A stretch of 29,712 nt of DNA from JALOTE01 sp031422195 (GCA_031422195.1 JANOPZ010000103.1:1-29712), one strand, 5' to 3'; positions 8,254 to 16,564 are shown, numbered from the stretch's first letter. The notes: generated by a model not told the origin, from the letters alone. Numbers and translations are program-made.

Positions 8254-9800
8254 ATGAAAGTCAATCCGGGGCGCGGGACATTGTCTTGCGCCTCGACCGC
8301 ATAACCAAGCGCTTCGGCCCGCTAATCGCCAACGATGAAATCAGCATGGAGCTGAAGCGCGGCGAAGTGGTGGCTCTGCTTGGTGAAAATGGCGCGGGCA
8401 AAACCACATTGATGAACATTCTATTCGGCCACTATTTAGCTGATGAAGGTTCAGTGGAAGTGTTCGGCCAGCCACTAGCGCCGGGTAACCCGCGTGCAGC
8501 GTTGCAAGCCGGTGTTGGAATGGTGCACCAGCACTTCACATTGGCCGACAATTTATCCGTAATAGACAATATTTGCCTCGGTACGGAGGGCCTATTTTCC
8601 TACCGTTCTGGTCGCGCTGCTGCCAAAACCAAGGTCGAGTCTCTATCCCGCGACTTTGGCCTGACTGTGGACCCACTTGCACACATTGGTTCCCTTACTG
8701 TTGGCGAGCGTCAACGTGTGGAAATCCTCAAAGCTCTCTACCGCGACGCAAAAATACTGATCCTTGATGAACCGACCGCCGTATTGACGCCTCAAGAAAC
8801 CGATGCGCTGTTTGACACGTTGCGCAAAGCCATTGCCCGCGGCCTTACCATCGTGTTCATTTCTCACAAACTGAACGAAGTCATGGCTATTGCTGATCGT
8901 TGCATTGTGCTGCGGCATGGCAAAGTGGTCGGTGAGGTTGAGACAGCCAAAACCGACCGCGTCGCGCTTGCAGAAATGATGGTGGGCGGTACTGTTACGA
9001 TGCCGAAAGCCGAATATCGCGAAGCTGGACACCCGGCATTTAGCTTAATGAGTGTTTCGGTGCCAAACAATGGCGTCGCACCCGGGCTGAAAGGCGTCAG
9101 CATTGATCTCTGCTCGGGCCAGATTCTTGGCCTTGCCGGGGTTTCTGGCAATGGACAAGCGGCGATTGCCGATCTTGTTAGCGGGTTGGGGTTTCCAGCT
9201 GTCGGCAAAATCCATATTGAGAGCAGGCCGGTTGAAGAATGGTCACCGCGCGCTGCCATTAATGCAGGCATCGCACGTATTCCTGAAGACAGGCAAAAGA
9301 CCGGTACAATTGCCGATTTCAACCTGATGGAAAATGCAGTGCTGGAAGCCTATTTCCGCCCGCAATTTTCCTGGAGAGGCTGGATGAACTGGAAAAGCGC
9401 TGAAAGCTTCGCCAAAAGTATCATCCAGAAATACGATGTTCGATGTCCCGGACCGCAGGCTCGTATCCGGCTGCTGTCTGGCGGCAATATGCAAAAGCTC
9501 ATTCTTGGCCGCGTGCTTGAACATAACCCCAATATCATCATCGCCAACCAGCCAGTGCGCGGACTGGACGTTGGCGCAATTGCCTACGTCCATTCGCAAC
9601 TGATTGCAGCGCGCGATGCCGGAGCGGCAATTTTGTTGGTCTCTGAGGATTTAGATGAGATTCAATCGCTTTCTGATGTCATTCACGTTGTCTTTGAAGG
9701 TCGTTTGAGCCCCGCTTTCAAACGCGGCTCTAAGACCGCAGCAGAACTCGGCCTGTGGATGGCTGGTCATGGTTTTGCGGATCAAAACCATGCGGCTTGA
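8250..9800 (+). CDS. BMP-type nucleoside/nucleobase ABC importer, duplicated ATPase
   Basis: The 516-residue protein has two ABC domains in tandem, as in RbsA-like and BMP importers. The first has Walker A GENGAGKTT, signature LTVGERQRVEILKAL and Walker B ILILDEPTAVLTPQE. The second has the degenerate Walker A GVSGNGQA, a good signature LSGGNMQKLILGRVL, and a Walker B region IIIANQPVRGLDVG, the usual arrangement in this family. The start is GTG at 8250, sharing GTGA with the stop of the binding protein gene. The nearby ATG at 8254 is in another frame. It should power uptake by the two permeases that follow. Confidence 0.92.
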   Translation: MNESQSGARDIVLRLDRITKRFGPLIANDEISMELKRGEVVALLGENGAGKTTLMNILFGHYLADEGSVEVFGQPLAPGNPRAALQAGVGMVHQHFTLADNLSVIDNICLGTEGLFSYRSGRAAAKTKVESLSRDFGLTVDPLAHIGSLTVGERQRVEILKALYRDAKILILDEPTAVLTPQETDALFDTLRKAIARGLTIVFISHKLNEVMAIADRCIVLRHGKVVGEVETAKTDRVALAEMMVGGTVTMPKAEYREAGHPAFSLMSVSVPNNGVAPGLKGVSIDLCSGQILGLAGVSGNGQAAIADLVSGLGFPAVGKIHIESRPVEEWSPRAAINAGIARIPEDRQKTGTIADFNLMENAVLEAYFRPQFSWRGWMNWKSAESFAKSIIQKYDVRCPGPQARIRLLSGGNMQKLILGRVLEHNPNIIIANQPVRGLDVGAIAYVHSQLIAARDAGAAILLVSEDLDEIQSLSDVIHVVFEGRLSPAFKRGSKTAAELGLWMAGHGFADQNHAA

Positions 9801-10833
9801 GCCCGTCGTTAATCCTTCACTCGCTCGCCGCCTCGGCTTTCCGGCTGCGGCGCTTGCTGCCACAATCGCAGTTGCCTCATTGCTGGCGATGTTGGCCGGT
9901 TCAAATCCGTTTGCCACGCTTGGCCTCATTGTCAAAGGCGCTGCCGGTTCACGCTTTGCATTGCTGGAGACCTTAAACCGCGCCACGCCCCTCATCTTTA
10001 CCGGGCTCAGCGCCGCTGTCGCCTTTCGCGCCAAGCTGTGGAATATCGGCGCCGAAGCGCAACTTTATGCCGGTGCCATTGTTGCGGTTCTGCTTGGATC
10101 TGGCGCTGTCGGTTGGCCATTGGTGTTACCGCTTTCTACAGCTCTGGCTATGCTGGCGGGGGCATTGGTGTTGCTTGGGCCGGTCCTTCTCAAGACCCGC
10201 CTCGGTGTCGATGAAGTTGTAACCACGCTGCTGTTTAATTTCATTATGCTGCTGACCGTTTCCTGGCTGCTTGAAGCGCCGTTGAAAGATCCAGCAGGAA
10301 TGGGATGGCCAAAATCGTGGCCGCTCATTGCTGAAGCGCGGTTGCCGCGCATCGTTTCTGGCCTGCGCCTGCACTGGGGCTTTGGTGTTGCGGTTATTGC
10401 CGCAATTGTTGTTTGGATCATTCAAACCCGCACCACGCTAGGGTTTGAAATGCGTGCTGTTGGCCAAAACCAACATGCGGCCCGCTATGCCGGTATGCCT
10501 GTGAATGTGGTGCTGATCAAAACCGCGCTTTTATCTGGCGGCCTTGCCGCCTTGGCGGGTTGGTCGGAAGTGGCAGGCCTTAAAGGCCATCTGAGTTTGG
10601 ATTTGTCACCGGGCTTTGGCTACACAGGCATTATCGTTGCCATGCTGGCGCTGCTACATCCCATCGGTGTTGTGTTTACTGCGCTGTTTGTTGCAGGCGT
10701 TTTTGTGGGTTCCGATGCCATGAGCCGTGCTGCAAATGTGCCAACTTATATTGCAGACATGTTGCTTGCCACGGCGCTGCTTTTTATGGTTTTAGCCATT
10801 TTGCTGACAAAGGTCAGGATTGTGCGGAAATGA
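9790..10833 (+). CDS. BMP-type nucleoside/nucleobase ABC importer, permease 1
   Basis: This is a hydrophobic inner-membrane permease of about 347 residues, of the BPD_transp_2 (RbsC-like) family. Recognisable pieces are ATPLIFTGLSAAVAFRAKLWNIGAEAQL near the N-terminus, LGVDEVVTTLLFNFIMLL, and the cytoplasmic coupling loop GFEMRAVGQNQHAARYAGM. Two starts are possible: ATG 9790 (MRLEPVVNP, overlapping the ATPase gene by 11 bases) and ATG 9769 (overlap 32 bases). I prefer 9790 because it matches the usual short N-terminus before the first membrane segment, but neither has a strong ribosome site. It overlaps the second permease as ATGA. Confidence 0.9.
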   Translation: MRLEPVVNPSLARRLGFPAAALAATIAVASLLAMLAGSNPFATLGLIVKGAAGSRFALLETLNRATPLIFTGLSAAVAFRAKLWNIGAEAQLYAGAIVAVLLGSGAVGWPLVLPLSTALAMLAGALVLLGPVLLKTRLGVDEVVTTLLFNFIMLLTVSWLLEAPLKDPAGMGWPKSWPLIAEARLPRIVSGLRLHWGFGVAVIAAIVVWIIQTRTTLGFEMRAVGQNQHAARYAGMPVNVVLIKTALLSGGLAALAGWSEVAGLKGHLSLDLSPGFGYTGIIVAMLALLHPIGVVFTALFVAGVFVGSDAMSRAANVPTYIADMLLATALLFMVLAILLTKVRIVRK

Positions 10834-11777
10834 GTGATTTGATCGACATTCTGGTTTCAGCAACCTTCTGGGCTGCCGTCATCCGCATAGCCTCACCACT
10901 GATTTTCGCCACAATGGGCGAACTAATCTGCGAACGGGCAGGCGTCTTAAACCTCGGCATTGAAGGCATTATGGTCATTGGCGCCTTCACCGGCTGGATG
11001 GCAGTCTATCAAGGCTTGCCATTGTGGGGCGGCGTGGCAGTGGCAATGGCTGCGGGCATGGTGTTCGGCCTGCTGCATGCAGTGCTCACAGTGCCGTTCG
11101 GGCTTTCCCAGCACGTTGTCGGCCTCGGCATTACGTTGCTTGCCGCTTCTGCCTCGTCATTTTGCTACCGGCTAATGTTGCCCGAAGTCACCAGCCCACC
11201 GAAAATCGAGCCGTTCCAGCCACTCGACATTTGGTTCCTTTCAGACATTCCGTTTTTTGGCCCGGCACTGTTCTCGCAAACTGCGCTAACTTATGCCGCC
11301 TTCGCGGTTGCCATTATTACTTTTTGGGTGCTGTTTCGTACGCCGCTTGGGCTGGCAGTGAGGGCTGTTGGCGAAAATCCGGCGGCGGTGGAGGCACAAG
11401 GCCTTTCGGTCACGGGTCTGCGCATGGGTGCAGTCATCATCGGCTCAGGACTTATGGCGGTCGGAGGCACGTTTCTGACACTGTCGGCGTTCTCGTCGTT
11501 CTTTTTTGAAATGGTCAATGGGCGCGGTTGGATTTGCATTGCGCTGGTGGTGTTCGGCGCATGGGGGCCGGGCAAGGCAGTGTTCGGCGCTATTTTATTT
11601 GCGGCCTTCGATGCCTTGCAAATCCGAATGCAGCAAACTTCGATCGGAGTGGACATTCCCTATCAGTTTTTCCTGATGGCGCCTTATGTTTTGTCAATTC
11701 TGGCTCTGATCCTCATGTCGCGCCGTGCCGAAGTGCCTGCAGCGCTTATGACGCCTTACAACAAAGGAGAGCGATGA
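10830..11777 (+). CDS. BMP-type nucleoside/nucleobase ABC importer, permease 2
   Basis: The 315-residue BPD_transp_2 permease is the partner of the preceding gene. Family marks are ASPLIFATMGELICERAGVL, LNLGIEGIMVIGAF and the coupling loop GLAVRAVGENPAAVEAQGL, with about eight to ten hydrophobic segments. The start ATG overlaps the stop of permease 1 (ATGA at 10830-10833). The C-terminus carries the AAGGAG used as ribosome site by the next gene, so all five genes from 7243 to 13072 should be one coupled operon. Confidence 0.92.
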   Translation: MSDLIDILVSATFWAAVIRIASPLIFATMGELICERAGVLNLGIEGIMVIGAFTGWMAVYQGLPLWGGVAVAMAAGMVFGLLHAVLTVPFGLSQHVVGLGITLLAASASSFCYRLMLPEVTSPPKIEPFQPLDIWFLSDIPFFGPALFSQTALTYAAFAVAIITFWVLFRTPLGLAVRAVGENPAAVEAQGLSVTGLRMGAVIIGSGLMAVGGTFLTLSAFSSFFFEMVNGRGWICIALVVFGAWGPGKAVFGAILFAAFDALQIRMQQTSIGVDIPYQFFLMAPYVLSILALILMSRRAEVPAALMTPYNKGER

Positions 11778-13072
11778 TGTTTGACCTCATGATCAAAGGA
11801 GGCACGCTACCAAATGGAACAGTGTCTGATATTGCAATCAAAGGTGACCGTATCGTTGCCACCGGTAAAGTTGAAGGTGAATCACAGCGGATCATTGATG
11901 CAACCGGCGATCTTATCGCGCCGCCGTTTGTCGATCCACATTTCCATATGGATGCAACGCTCTCTTATGGAACCCCGCGCGTTAATGCTTCCGGCACCTT
12001 GCTCGAAGGTATCGCGCTCTGGGGTGAATTGCGCAGCACTGCATCTGTCGAAGAAATGGCGACGCGTGCGATAACTTATTGCGACTGGGCAGCTTCCATG
12101 GGCCTGCTGGCCATCCGTACCCATGTCGATACCACACCTGACCATCTGTGTGGCGTTGAGGCCATGCTGCAAGTTAAAAAAGAAGTCGCGCCTTATATCG
12201 ATCTTCAACTCGTGGCCTTCCCTCAAGACGGGCTTTATCGCACCAAGAATGGCCGTGAAAATCTTATCCGCGCGCTCGACATGGGCGTCGATATTGTCGG
12301 CGGCATTCCGCACTTTGAGCGCACCATGGAGGATGGCGCAGCCTCAATACGCGATCTCGCCCGCATCGCCGCCGATCGTGGTTTGATGTTTGACGTTCAT
12401 TGCGATGAAACCGACGATCCGATGAGCCGCCATGTCGAGACGATGGCATGTGAGGTCACACGCCATGGCTTGGGCGCGCGCGCGGCTGGCAGCCATCTGA
12501 CCTCGATGCATTCGATGGACAATTACTATGTCTCCAAGCTGCTGCCGCTGATCGCCGAAAGCGGAATGACGGTCATCCCCAATCCGCTCATCAACATCAC
12601 CCTGCAAGGCCGCCACGATACATTCCCCAAGCGCAGGGGCCTCACCCGCGTGAAGGAGCTACTGGCGCACGGCGTAATTGTCGGTTGGGGCCAGGACTGC
12701 GTGCTCGACCCATGGTACTCACTGGGCACTGCAGATATGCTCGACGTCGCGTTTATGGGGATGCATGTCGCGCAGATGACGCACCCATCCGAAATGGCCC
12801 GCTGCTTTGACATGGTGACCAACGCAAATGCACAAATCATGAACCTTGATGGTTATGGACTTAATGTTGGCGATAAAGCGTCACTCGTTGTGCTTGATGC
12901 CGGCAATCCTATTGAGGCCATGCGGCTGCGTCCCGACAGGCTGTTTGTAATCGCCAGGGGTAAGGTGATTGCAGAGCGAGCGCGCAACGATGCTCGGCTA
13001 ACGCTTGCTGGTCGGCCCACGACCGTAACGCGGCGCCATGTCACGACCGTAACGCGGCGCCATGTAACGTGA
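11777..13072 (+). CDS. codA: Cytosine deaminase-like amidohydrolase
   Basis: The 431-residue amidohydrolase closely follows the cytosine deaminase pattern. Metal ligands are FVDPHFHMDA (His55, His57), DVHCDETDDPMSRHVETMA (His208; catalytic Glu211), GSHLTSMHS (His240) and GWGQDCVLDPWYSLGTADML (Asp307). It would deaminate cytosine or a related base such as isocytosine, isoguanine or creatinine, all known in this subfamily. Placement in the importer operon supports a salvage role. AAGGAG (11764-11769) is 7 bases before ATG 11777, which shares one base with the permease stop. ATG 11774 is one codon earlier. The C-terminus is odd: its last 18 residues arise from a perfect tandem 24-nt duplication. 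Confidence 0.85.
   Translation: MFDLMIKGGTLPNGTVSDIAIKGDRIVATGKVEGESQRIIDATGDLIAPPFVDPHFHMDATLSYGTPRVNASGTLLEGIALWGELRSTASVEEMATRAITYCDWAASMGLLAIRTHVDTTPDHLCGVEAMLQVKKEVAPYIDLQLVAFPQDGLYRTKNGRENLIRALDMGVDIVGGIPHFERTMEDGAASIRDLARIAADRGLMFDVHCDETDDPMSRHVETMACEVTRHGLGARAAGSHLTSMHSMDNYYVSKLLPLIAESGMTVIPNPLINITLQGRHDTFPKRRGLTRVKELLAHGVIVGWGQDCVLDPWYSLGTADMLDVAFMGMHVAQMTHPSEMARCFDMVTNANAQIMNLDGYGLNVGDKASLVVLDAGNPIEAMRLRPDRLFVIARGKVIAERARNDARLTLAGRPTTVTRRHVTTVTRRHVT
13018..13065 (+). repeat. Perfect 2 x 24-nt tandem repeat at the end of the deaminase gene
   Basis: Units 13018-13041 and 13042-13065 are identical. Each begins CACGACCGTAACG and ends GGCGCCATGT. Twenty-four is a multiple of three, so the frame is kept and the protein tail repeats TTVTRRHV. 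A partial further unit may follow (GTAACG at 13064-13069). Confidence 0.95.
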
Positions 13073-13675
13073 TATATTGATTTCAATGCGAACATGAACA
13101 TAGGTTTTCGCTGAAATTTTAGCCATCTTGCAATTATGTTTCTTGGTGTCCCTGAACCGCCCCGGGTTTGCTGGTGACCTGTGAGCTCGTGTCTAATTGC
13201 CAGCAGACAACAACAAATGCCTTTCACTGGGTTGCCTTTGAAAGGGCAATGTCAAGCGCCCATTTCAGCAATTCCGAAATGTCAGCTTTCGGGCGTTGCT
13301 TGAGCCTGCTTTATCGTCTGATCCTAAACGCGACGCTCAACGACCGGCATGGGGGCCGGAAGCAGACGGGAAGATTTAATGATATGTCAGCGAAAAGCGG
13401 CCCCCATATAGCCAAAATTGGCTGCCGTTTGATTGCTCAATTTGCTTATAGTTTGCCAACAGGAAACAGCATTAGCGAGGCCAAGTTTGGGAACAAAACC
13501 ATAGCAATGCCGCATTACAAACCTCGGTCTTTACGATGGATAACGCCAGTCATTTCATTTCCGCAATCTCGCTAATCGCCTCTGAGAAGAAAATAGCAAA
13601 CAGGGTCGGTTTTCGGGTGGCTTGGTTGTCTTTGCGCCAATAATTCAAATGGCATCGAAGTTGAAAGGAACCACG
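13073..13675. other. Intergenic region between deaminase and SDR genes
   Basis: These 603 bases show no convincing gene. They contain repeat copy B (13188-13369) and a small palindrome AGCCAA-aa-TTGGCT at 13410-13423, which could be an operator or hairpin upstream of the SDR. A 135-codon frame at 13168-13575 runs through the repeat, resembles nothing I recognise, and has no ribosome site. I treat it as spurious. Confidence 0.5.
13188..13369. repeat. Dispersed intergenic repeat, copy B
   Basis: This copy is related to 6868-7047 and 17572-17744. The last 70 bases (13300-13369, from TTGAGCCTGCTTTATCGTC to AAGCAGACGG) match 17675-17744 with a single difference (G13346 versus A). The upstream 110 bases are more diverged but keep ATTGCCA, TTTGAA, CGCCCA and the pyrimidine-rich GCTTTCGGGC. 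In this copy the end can fold as CCGGC-atggg-GCCGG. Confidence 0.85.
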
Positions 13676-14437
13676 ATGCTACTCAAAGACAAGGTTTTTA
13701 TAATCACAGGTGCTTCTAGCGGAATAGGCGCCGCCGCTGCACTTCTGTTCGCTCAAAACGGGGCACGTGTCGTATTGGGCGCCCGGCGTTGCGCAGAGCT
13801 GGAAGCCGTCGTTAGCCAAATCAGAAAATCAAAAGGTGAGGCAATTGCGCTGCCCGGAGACGTAACCGATCCCAACTACGCCGGTGAACTCGTCGGTTTG
13901 GCGAAATCTGAATTTGGTGGTCTCGACGGGGCGTTTAACAATGCTGGCCGTATGGGAACAGGTGGAATGGTCGCCGACACTTCACCTGAAGAGTGGTCGG
14001 ATGTGATTGCAACCAATCTTACATCGGCCTTTCATGCTGCCCGCGCGCAAATTCCTGCGCTGCTCGAACGTGGTGGCGGTACGCTCATTTTCACCGGATC
14101 ATTCATCGGTCACACTGCAACTTTGCCGGGCATGGGTGCTTACGCTGCATCAAAAAATGGGTTGATTGGCCTCGTTCAATCCTTGGCCGTGGAGTATGGT
14201 TCACATAAAATTCGGGTCAATGCAGTTCTTCCCGGGGGGACCTTGACCGCTGCAGCAATGGACGCCACCACAAACCCGGATACAAAGGCCTTCATAGCCA
14301 ATCTTCACGCACTCAAACGGATGGCTCAACCTGCAGAAATTGCAAATGCAGCGCTGTTTCTAGCTTCAGATATGTCCAGCTTCGTTACGGGTTCGGCTAT
14401 GCTGGTTGATGGCGGAAACTCGATCAATAAAATCTGA
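13676..14437 (+). CDS. SDR family oxidoreductase, substrate unknown
   Basis: The 253-residue classical short-chain dehydrogenase has the cofactor motif TGASSGIG (11-18), NNAG (88-91), and the catalytic Ser142, Tyr156 and Lys160 in YAASK. Arg37-Arg38 after the second strand suggests NADP(H) preference. I chose ATG 13676 because AAAGGA (13664-13669) precedes it by 6 bases. A frame extension back to 13622 has no such site. The gene stands alone, preceded by repeat copy B and followed by two hairpins, so the context gives no substrate. Annotation as a 3-oxoacyl-ACP reductase would be over-reading. Confidence 0.88.
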   Translation: MLLKDKVFIITGASSGIGAAAALLFAQNGARVVLGARRCAELEAVVSQIRKSKGEAIALPGDVTDPNYAGELVGLAKSEFGGLDGAFNNAGRMGTGGMVADTSPEEWSDVIATNLTSAFHAARAQIPALLERGGGTLIFTGSFIGHTATLPGMGAYAASKNGLIGLVQSLAVEYGSHKIRVNAVLPGGTLTAAAMDATTNPDTKAFIANLHALKRMAQPAEIANAALFLASDMSSFVTGSAMLVDGGNSINKI

Positions 14438-14445
14438 ACCGCGCC

Positions 14446-14477
14446 GCTCTGGTTTGGGTGATTATCCCAACCAGAGC
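14446..14477 (+). terminator. Strong hairpin just after the SDR gene
   Basis: GCTCTGGTTTGGG (14446-14458) pairs with CCCAACCAGAGC (14466-14477) across a 7-base loop with one bulged T. It begins 9 bases after the SDR stop codon. No clear T-run follows, so it may stop transcription weakly or protect the mRNA end. Confidence 0.65.
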
Positions 14478-14552
14478 AGGTTATATCTGGAATGCTAGAA
14501 TTCAAACTGAACGATCAGTCACCTACACCAGTGGTTATGAGCCGAAATTGAT

Positions 14553-14588
14553 AATCCTGATGCAATTCAAAGCATTTGAATCAGGATT
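14553..14588. terminator. Two-part hairpin between convergent genes
   Basis: AATCCTG (14553-14559) pairs with CAGGATT (14582-14588). Inside, ATTCAAA pairs with TTTGAAT around a GCA loop, with ATGCA bulged on the 5' side. It lies between the SDR (+) and the tautomerase (-) and probably ends one or both transcripts. Confidence 0.55.
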
Positions 14589-14623
14589 AAAAATCAACAA
14601 ACGTGGCTAGTTGATTTGCCAAT

Positions 14624-15034
14624 CTACGCTAACGGTTGCATTCGCCCGCTAATAAACCGGTACTCTTGGGTTTGACCGCCAAAACCATAGGCTGCCGCTG
14701 GCACTTCATGGATGAGGATGTAGCTTTCCGAATGTGTCGGGCCAAGCGTGCCCGATAGGCTTGCAAAAACAGCGTCGATATAACTGGCCATTTCAGCCTT
14801 GGTGTTGGTGGCATCGGTGACTTTGACGTCGAGCCAGAAAGTCGCAAGGTTCTGTTCAGCCAGCGATCGTCCTCCGGCAAACCAGTGCGTCGGATCTACA
14901 GCCAACACTGCAACTGCAGTAACGGTCGGATCTTTTTTGAGATGAATGCGCGTGAGTTCGGTTACCTGCTCTGCCAACCGGCGCGACAGTGCGGCATTTG
15001 ATTTGCAGGTGTGGTGAATGGTGATCATGGGCAT
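14624..15034 (-). CDS. Tautomerase-superfamily protein
   Basis: The 136-residue protein begins MPMITIHHTC. After removal of the initiator Met, Pro1 would be the catalytic base shared by 4-oxalocrotonate tautomerase and relatives. The C-terminal block ESYILIHEVPAAAYGFGGQTQEYRF matches the conserved HEVP and GG-T tail of the family. I chose ATG 15034 because it exposes the proline and has AAGGAC about 8 bases upstream. A longer frame from 15079 would hide Pro1. It is about twice the length of the smallest 4-OT subunits, so it may hold a fused or extended fold. It is divergent from a LysR regulator, which is its probable controller. The substrate is unknown. Confidence 0.8.
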   Translation of the reverse strand: MPMITIHHTCKSNAALSRRLAEQVTELTRIHLKKDPTVTAVAVLAVDPTHWFAGGRSLAEQNLATFWLDVKVTDATNTKAEMASYIDAVFASLSGTLGPTHSESYILIHEVPAAAYGFGGQTQEYRFISGRMQPLA

Positions 15035-15118
15035 TGCATCTGTCCTTCGGAAGGTTGTGAAGCACCAAGTTTGCACCAATCATCAATTCTGAAAAAGCAG
15101 ATTGTTTTTCACAATATG

Positions 15119-15133
15119 TTCGATAATATCGAA
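15119..15133. promoter_or_regulatory. Palindromic LysR-type binding site
   Basis: TTCGAT-aat-ATCGAA is a perfect inverted repeat and contains the T-N11-A core typical of LysR regulators. It lies in the 101-nt divergent region between the tautomerase and lysR genes and ends two bases before the lysR ATG, which suggests autorepression. Confidence 0.6.
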
Positions 15134-15135
15134 GT

Positions 15136-15990
15136 ATGCTTATGCTCGACCCAGATCAACTTCGCACTTTTTTGGCCTTTGCCGAGACCGGTTCGCTGGC
15201 CCGTGCGGCCGTCGCAGTGAACAGGTCACCGTCTGCTGTCAGCACTCAAATGCAAAAGTTGGAGCAAAGCGTCGGGGAACCCTTACTTGTTGCCATTGGC
15301 CGCCGCCGCGCCTTGACGCCCATTGGGCATGAACTTGTTGGCCATGCGCGCCGCATTCTTGACGCACATACGCAAGCCTTTCTGAGCCTCAAAGGTGCAC
15401 GCACAGAAGGCCGTGTGGCGCTTGCCGCCACGCAAGACTTTGCCGATAGTGACTTGCCAGAGTTGCTTGCAATCTTTGCAGCAACTCATCCCCGCACGCG
15501 CATTGATTTGCGGATCGGGCGCTCAACTGAGATCGGTGAGGCATTGGCGTCCGGCGCAGCTGACGTTGGCATTGTTATGCGCTCCCAGCCAACGGCCGAT
15601 GAGATTATTGTTATTGAGGAAGAAACTGTCTGGTGGGTGGGTCAGGGGTCGGCAAATCTCTGGAAAGATGAACTGCCGCTTGCATTGCTTGATCCGCCAT
15701 GCGGTTTTCGTACGCGGGCGACTGATGCGCTCGACAGCATAGGCAGGTCGTATCGTATTGCGGCCACCAGTCGGAGCCTCGCTGGTTTGCGCATCGCTGT
15801 CCGCGCCGGCCTTGCAGCAACTCTGCGCACGAGTCGTTGGCACGGTCCGGGTCTTGTAGCTGCACCGGCGGAACTATCCCTTCCTCGAACTGAAGCGGCG
15901 GCCTTCGCCATCAGGCTGTGGCGTGAAGCAGAAAAACCTGCGCGCCATCTGGCCGAATTGCTGGCCGCGCGCTTGCTCACTCAGCGCTGA
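15136..15990 (+). CDS. LysR-family transcriptional regulator
   Basis: The 284-residue protein has an N-terminal winged helix-turn-helix (about residues 5-65: LRTFLAFAETGSLARAAVAV, then SPSAVSTQMQKLEQSVGEPL and LTPIGHELVGHARRIL). The effector domain starts near residue 92 (GRVALAATQDFADSDLPELL). It is divergent from the tautomerase gene and has a LysR-type palindrome at its start. ATG 15136 and ATG 15142 are both possible. The palindrome sits where a ribosome site would be expected. Its 3' end overlaps the convergent Lrp gene by 10 bases. The effector is unknown. Confidence 0.9.
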   Translation: MLMLDPDQLRTFLAFAETGSLARAAVAVNRSPSAVSTQMQKLEQSVGEPLLVAIGRRRALTPIGHELVGHARRILDAHTQAFLSLKGARTEGRVALAATQDFADSDLPELLAIFAATHPRTRIDLRIGRSTEIGEALASGAADVGIVMRSQPTADEIIVIEEETVWWVGQGSANLWKDELPLALLDPPCGFRTRATDALDSIGRSYRIAATSRSLAGLRIAVRAGLAATLRTSRWHGPGLVAAPAELSLPRTEAAAFAIRLWREAEKPARHLAELLAARLLTQR

Positions 15991-16451
15991 GCTTTATTTG
16001 GTTCCAGCGGCGGTGGACGCCGCTCAACGGGCTTTGCCTTGACAATCGACGTGTTGGTCGCGGCCATCTCAGAGATACGATCAAGAATAGTATCAAGTTC
16101 AGCCATTGAGCAGGCATGCAGCCGCACCACAAAACAATCATCACCCGTAACCTTGTCGCAGCATGTGATCGCTGGCGTTTCCACAATCAGCTTCTGCACA
16201 ATATGCAGCTTGCCCGGTAAGGGCCTGATCCGGACAATTGCCTCAAAAGCATAGCCAAGCGCGGCGGGATCGACCTCCACTGTGTAACCAAGGATAACGC
16301 CGCGCTCTTCCAGCTTGCGCAAGCGCTCTGCTGTGCTGGGTGATGACAGACCAGAATATGCGGCTAACGCCTTGAGAGACATGCGCGCGTCGCGCATCAG
16401 GGCTTCCAGCAGCAGGCGGTCGGTCGCGTCCAGTATAATTGGATTTTGCAT
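15981..16451 (-). CDS. Lrp/AsnC-family transcriptional regulator
   Basis: The 156-residue protein has an N-terminal helix-turn-helix (LDATDRLLLEALMRDARMSLKAL, then GLSSPSTAERLRKLEERGVI, about 7-53) and a C-terminal RAM-type ligand domain (VTGDDCFVVRLHACSMAELDTIL). It is divergent from an EamA transporter, a common arrangement in which an Lrp regulator senses an amino acid and controls its exporter. The C-terminal tail RRPPPLEPNKAQR is basic and probably disordered. The last codons overlap the lysR gene end. Confidence 0.9.
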   Translation of the reverse strand: MQNPIILDATDRLLLEALMRDARMSLKALAAYSGLSSPSTAERLRKLEERGVILGYTVEVDPAALGYAFEAIVRIRPLPGKLHIVQKLIVETPAITCCDKVTGDDCFVVRLHACSMAELDTILDRISEMAATNTSIVKAKPVERRPPPLEPNKAQR

Positions 16452-16534
16452 TTTCTGTGTTTAGCCTCACATTATCAGGTGAAACTCTTAACGTGCCTCA
16501 TAGTCGTCAAGGAATCCAGTGCTTGGCTCTGTTA

Positions 16535-16546
16535 GTTTGTACAAAC
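16535..16546. promoter_or_regulatory. 12-bp perfect palindrome, candidate Lrp operator
   Basis: GTTTGTACAAAC lies in the 113-nt region between the divergent lrp and EamA genes, 18 bases before the EamA start and just ahead of its AAAGGAG. Lrp-family proteins bind loosely palindromic AT-rich sites, so control by the adjacent regulator is plausible but not shown. Confidence 0.4.
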
Positions 16547-16564
16547 AAACCAAAGGAGCCTACC

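Noticed and set aside
13018..13065. CRISPR-like tandem units
   Set aside because: Only two units without spacers, inside a coding frame; a simple duplication.
13070..13085. TGATATATTGA after the deaminase gene, similar to the GntR operator
   Set aside because: It lacks the outer half-site bases (ACC/GGT), has no promoter role I can see, and its neighbours are unrelated to sugar acids.
13168..13575. Frame of 135 codons between the deaminase and SDR genes
   Set aside because: It runs through repeat copy B, has no ribosome site, no recognisable motif and atypical residue composition.
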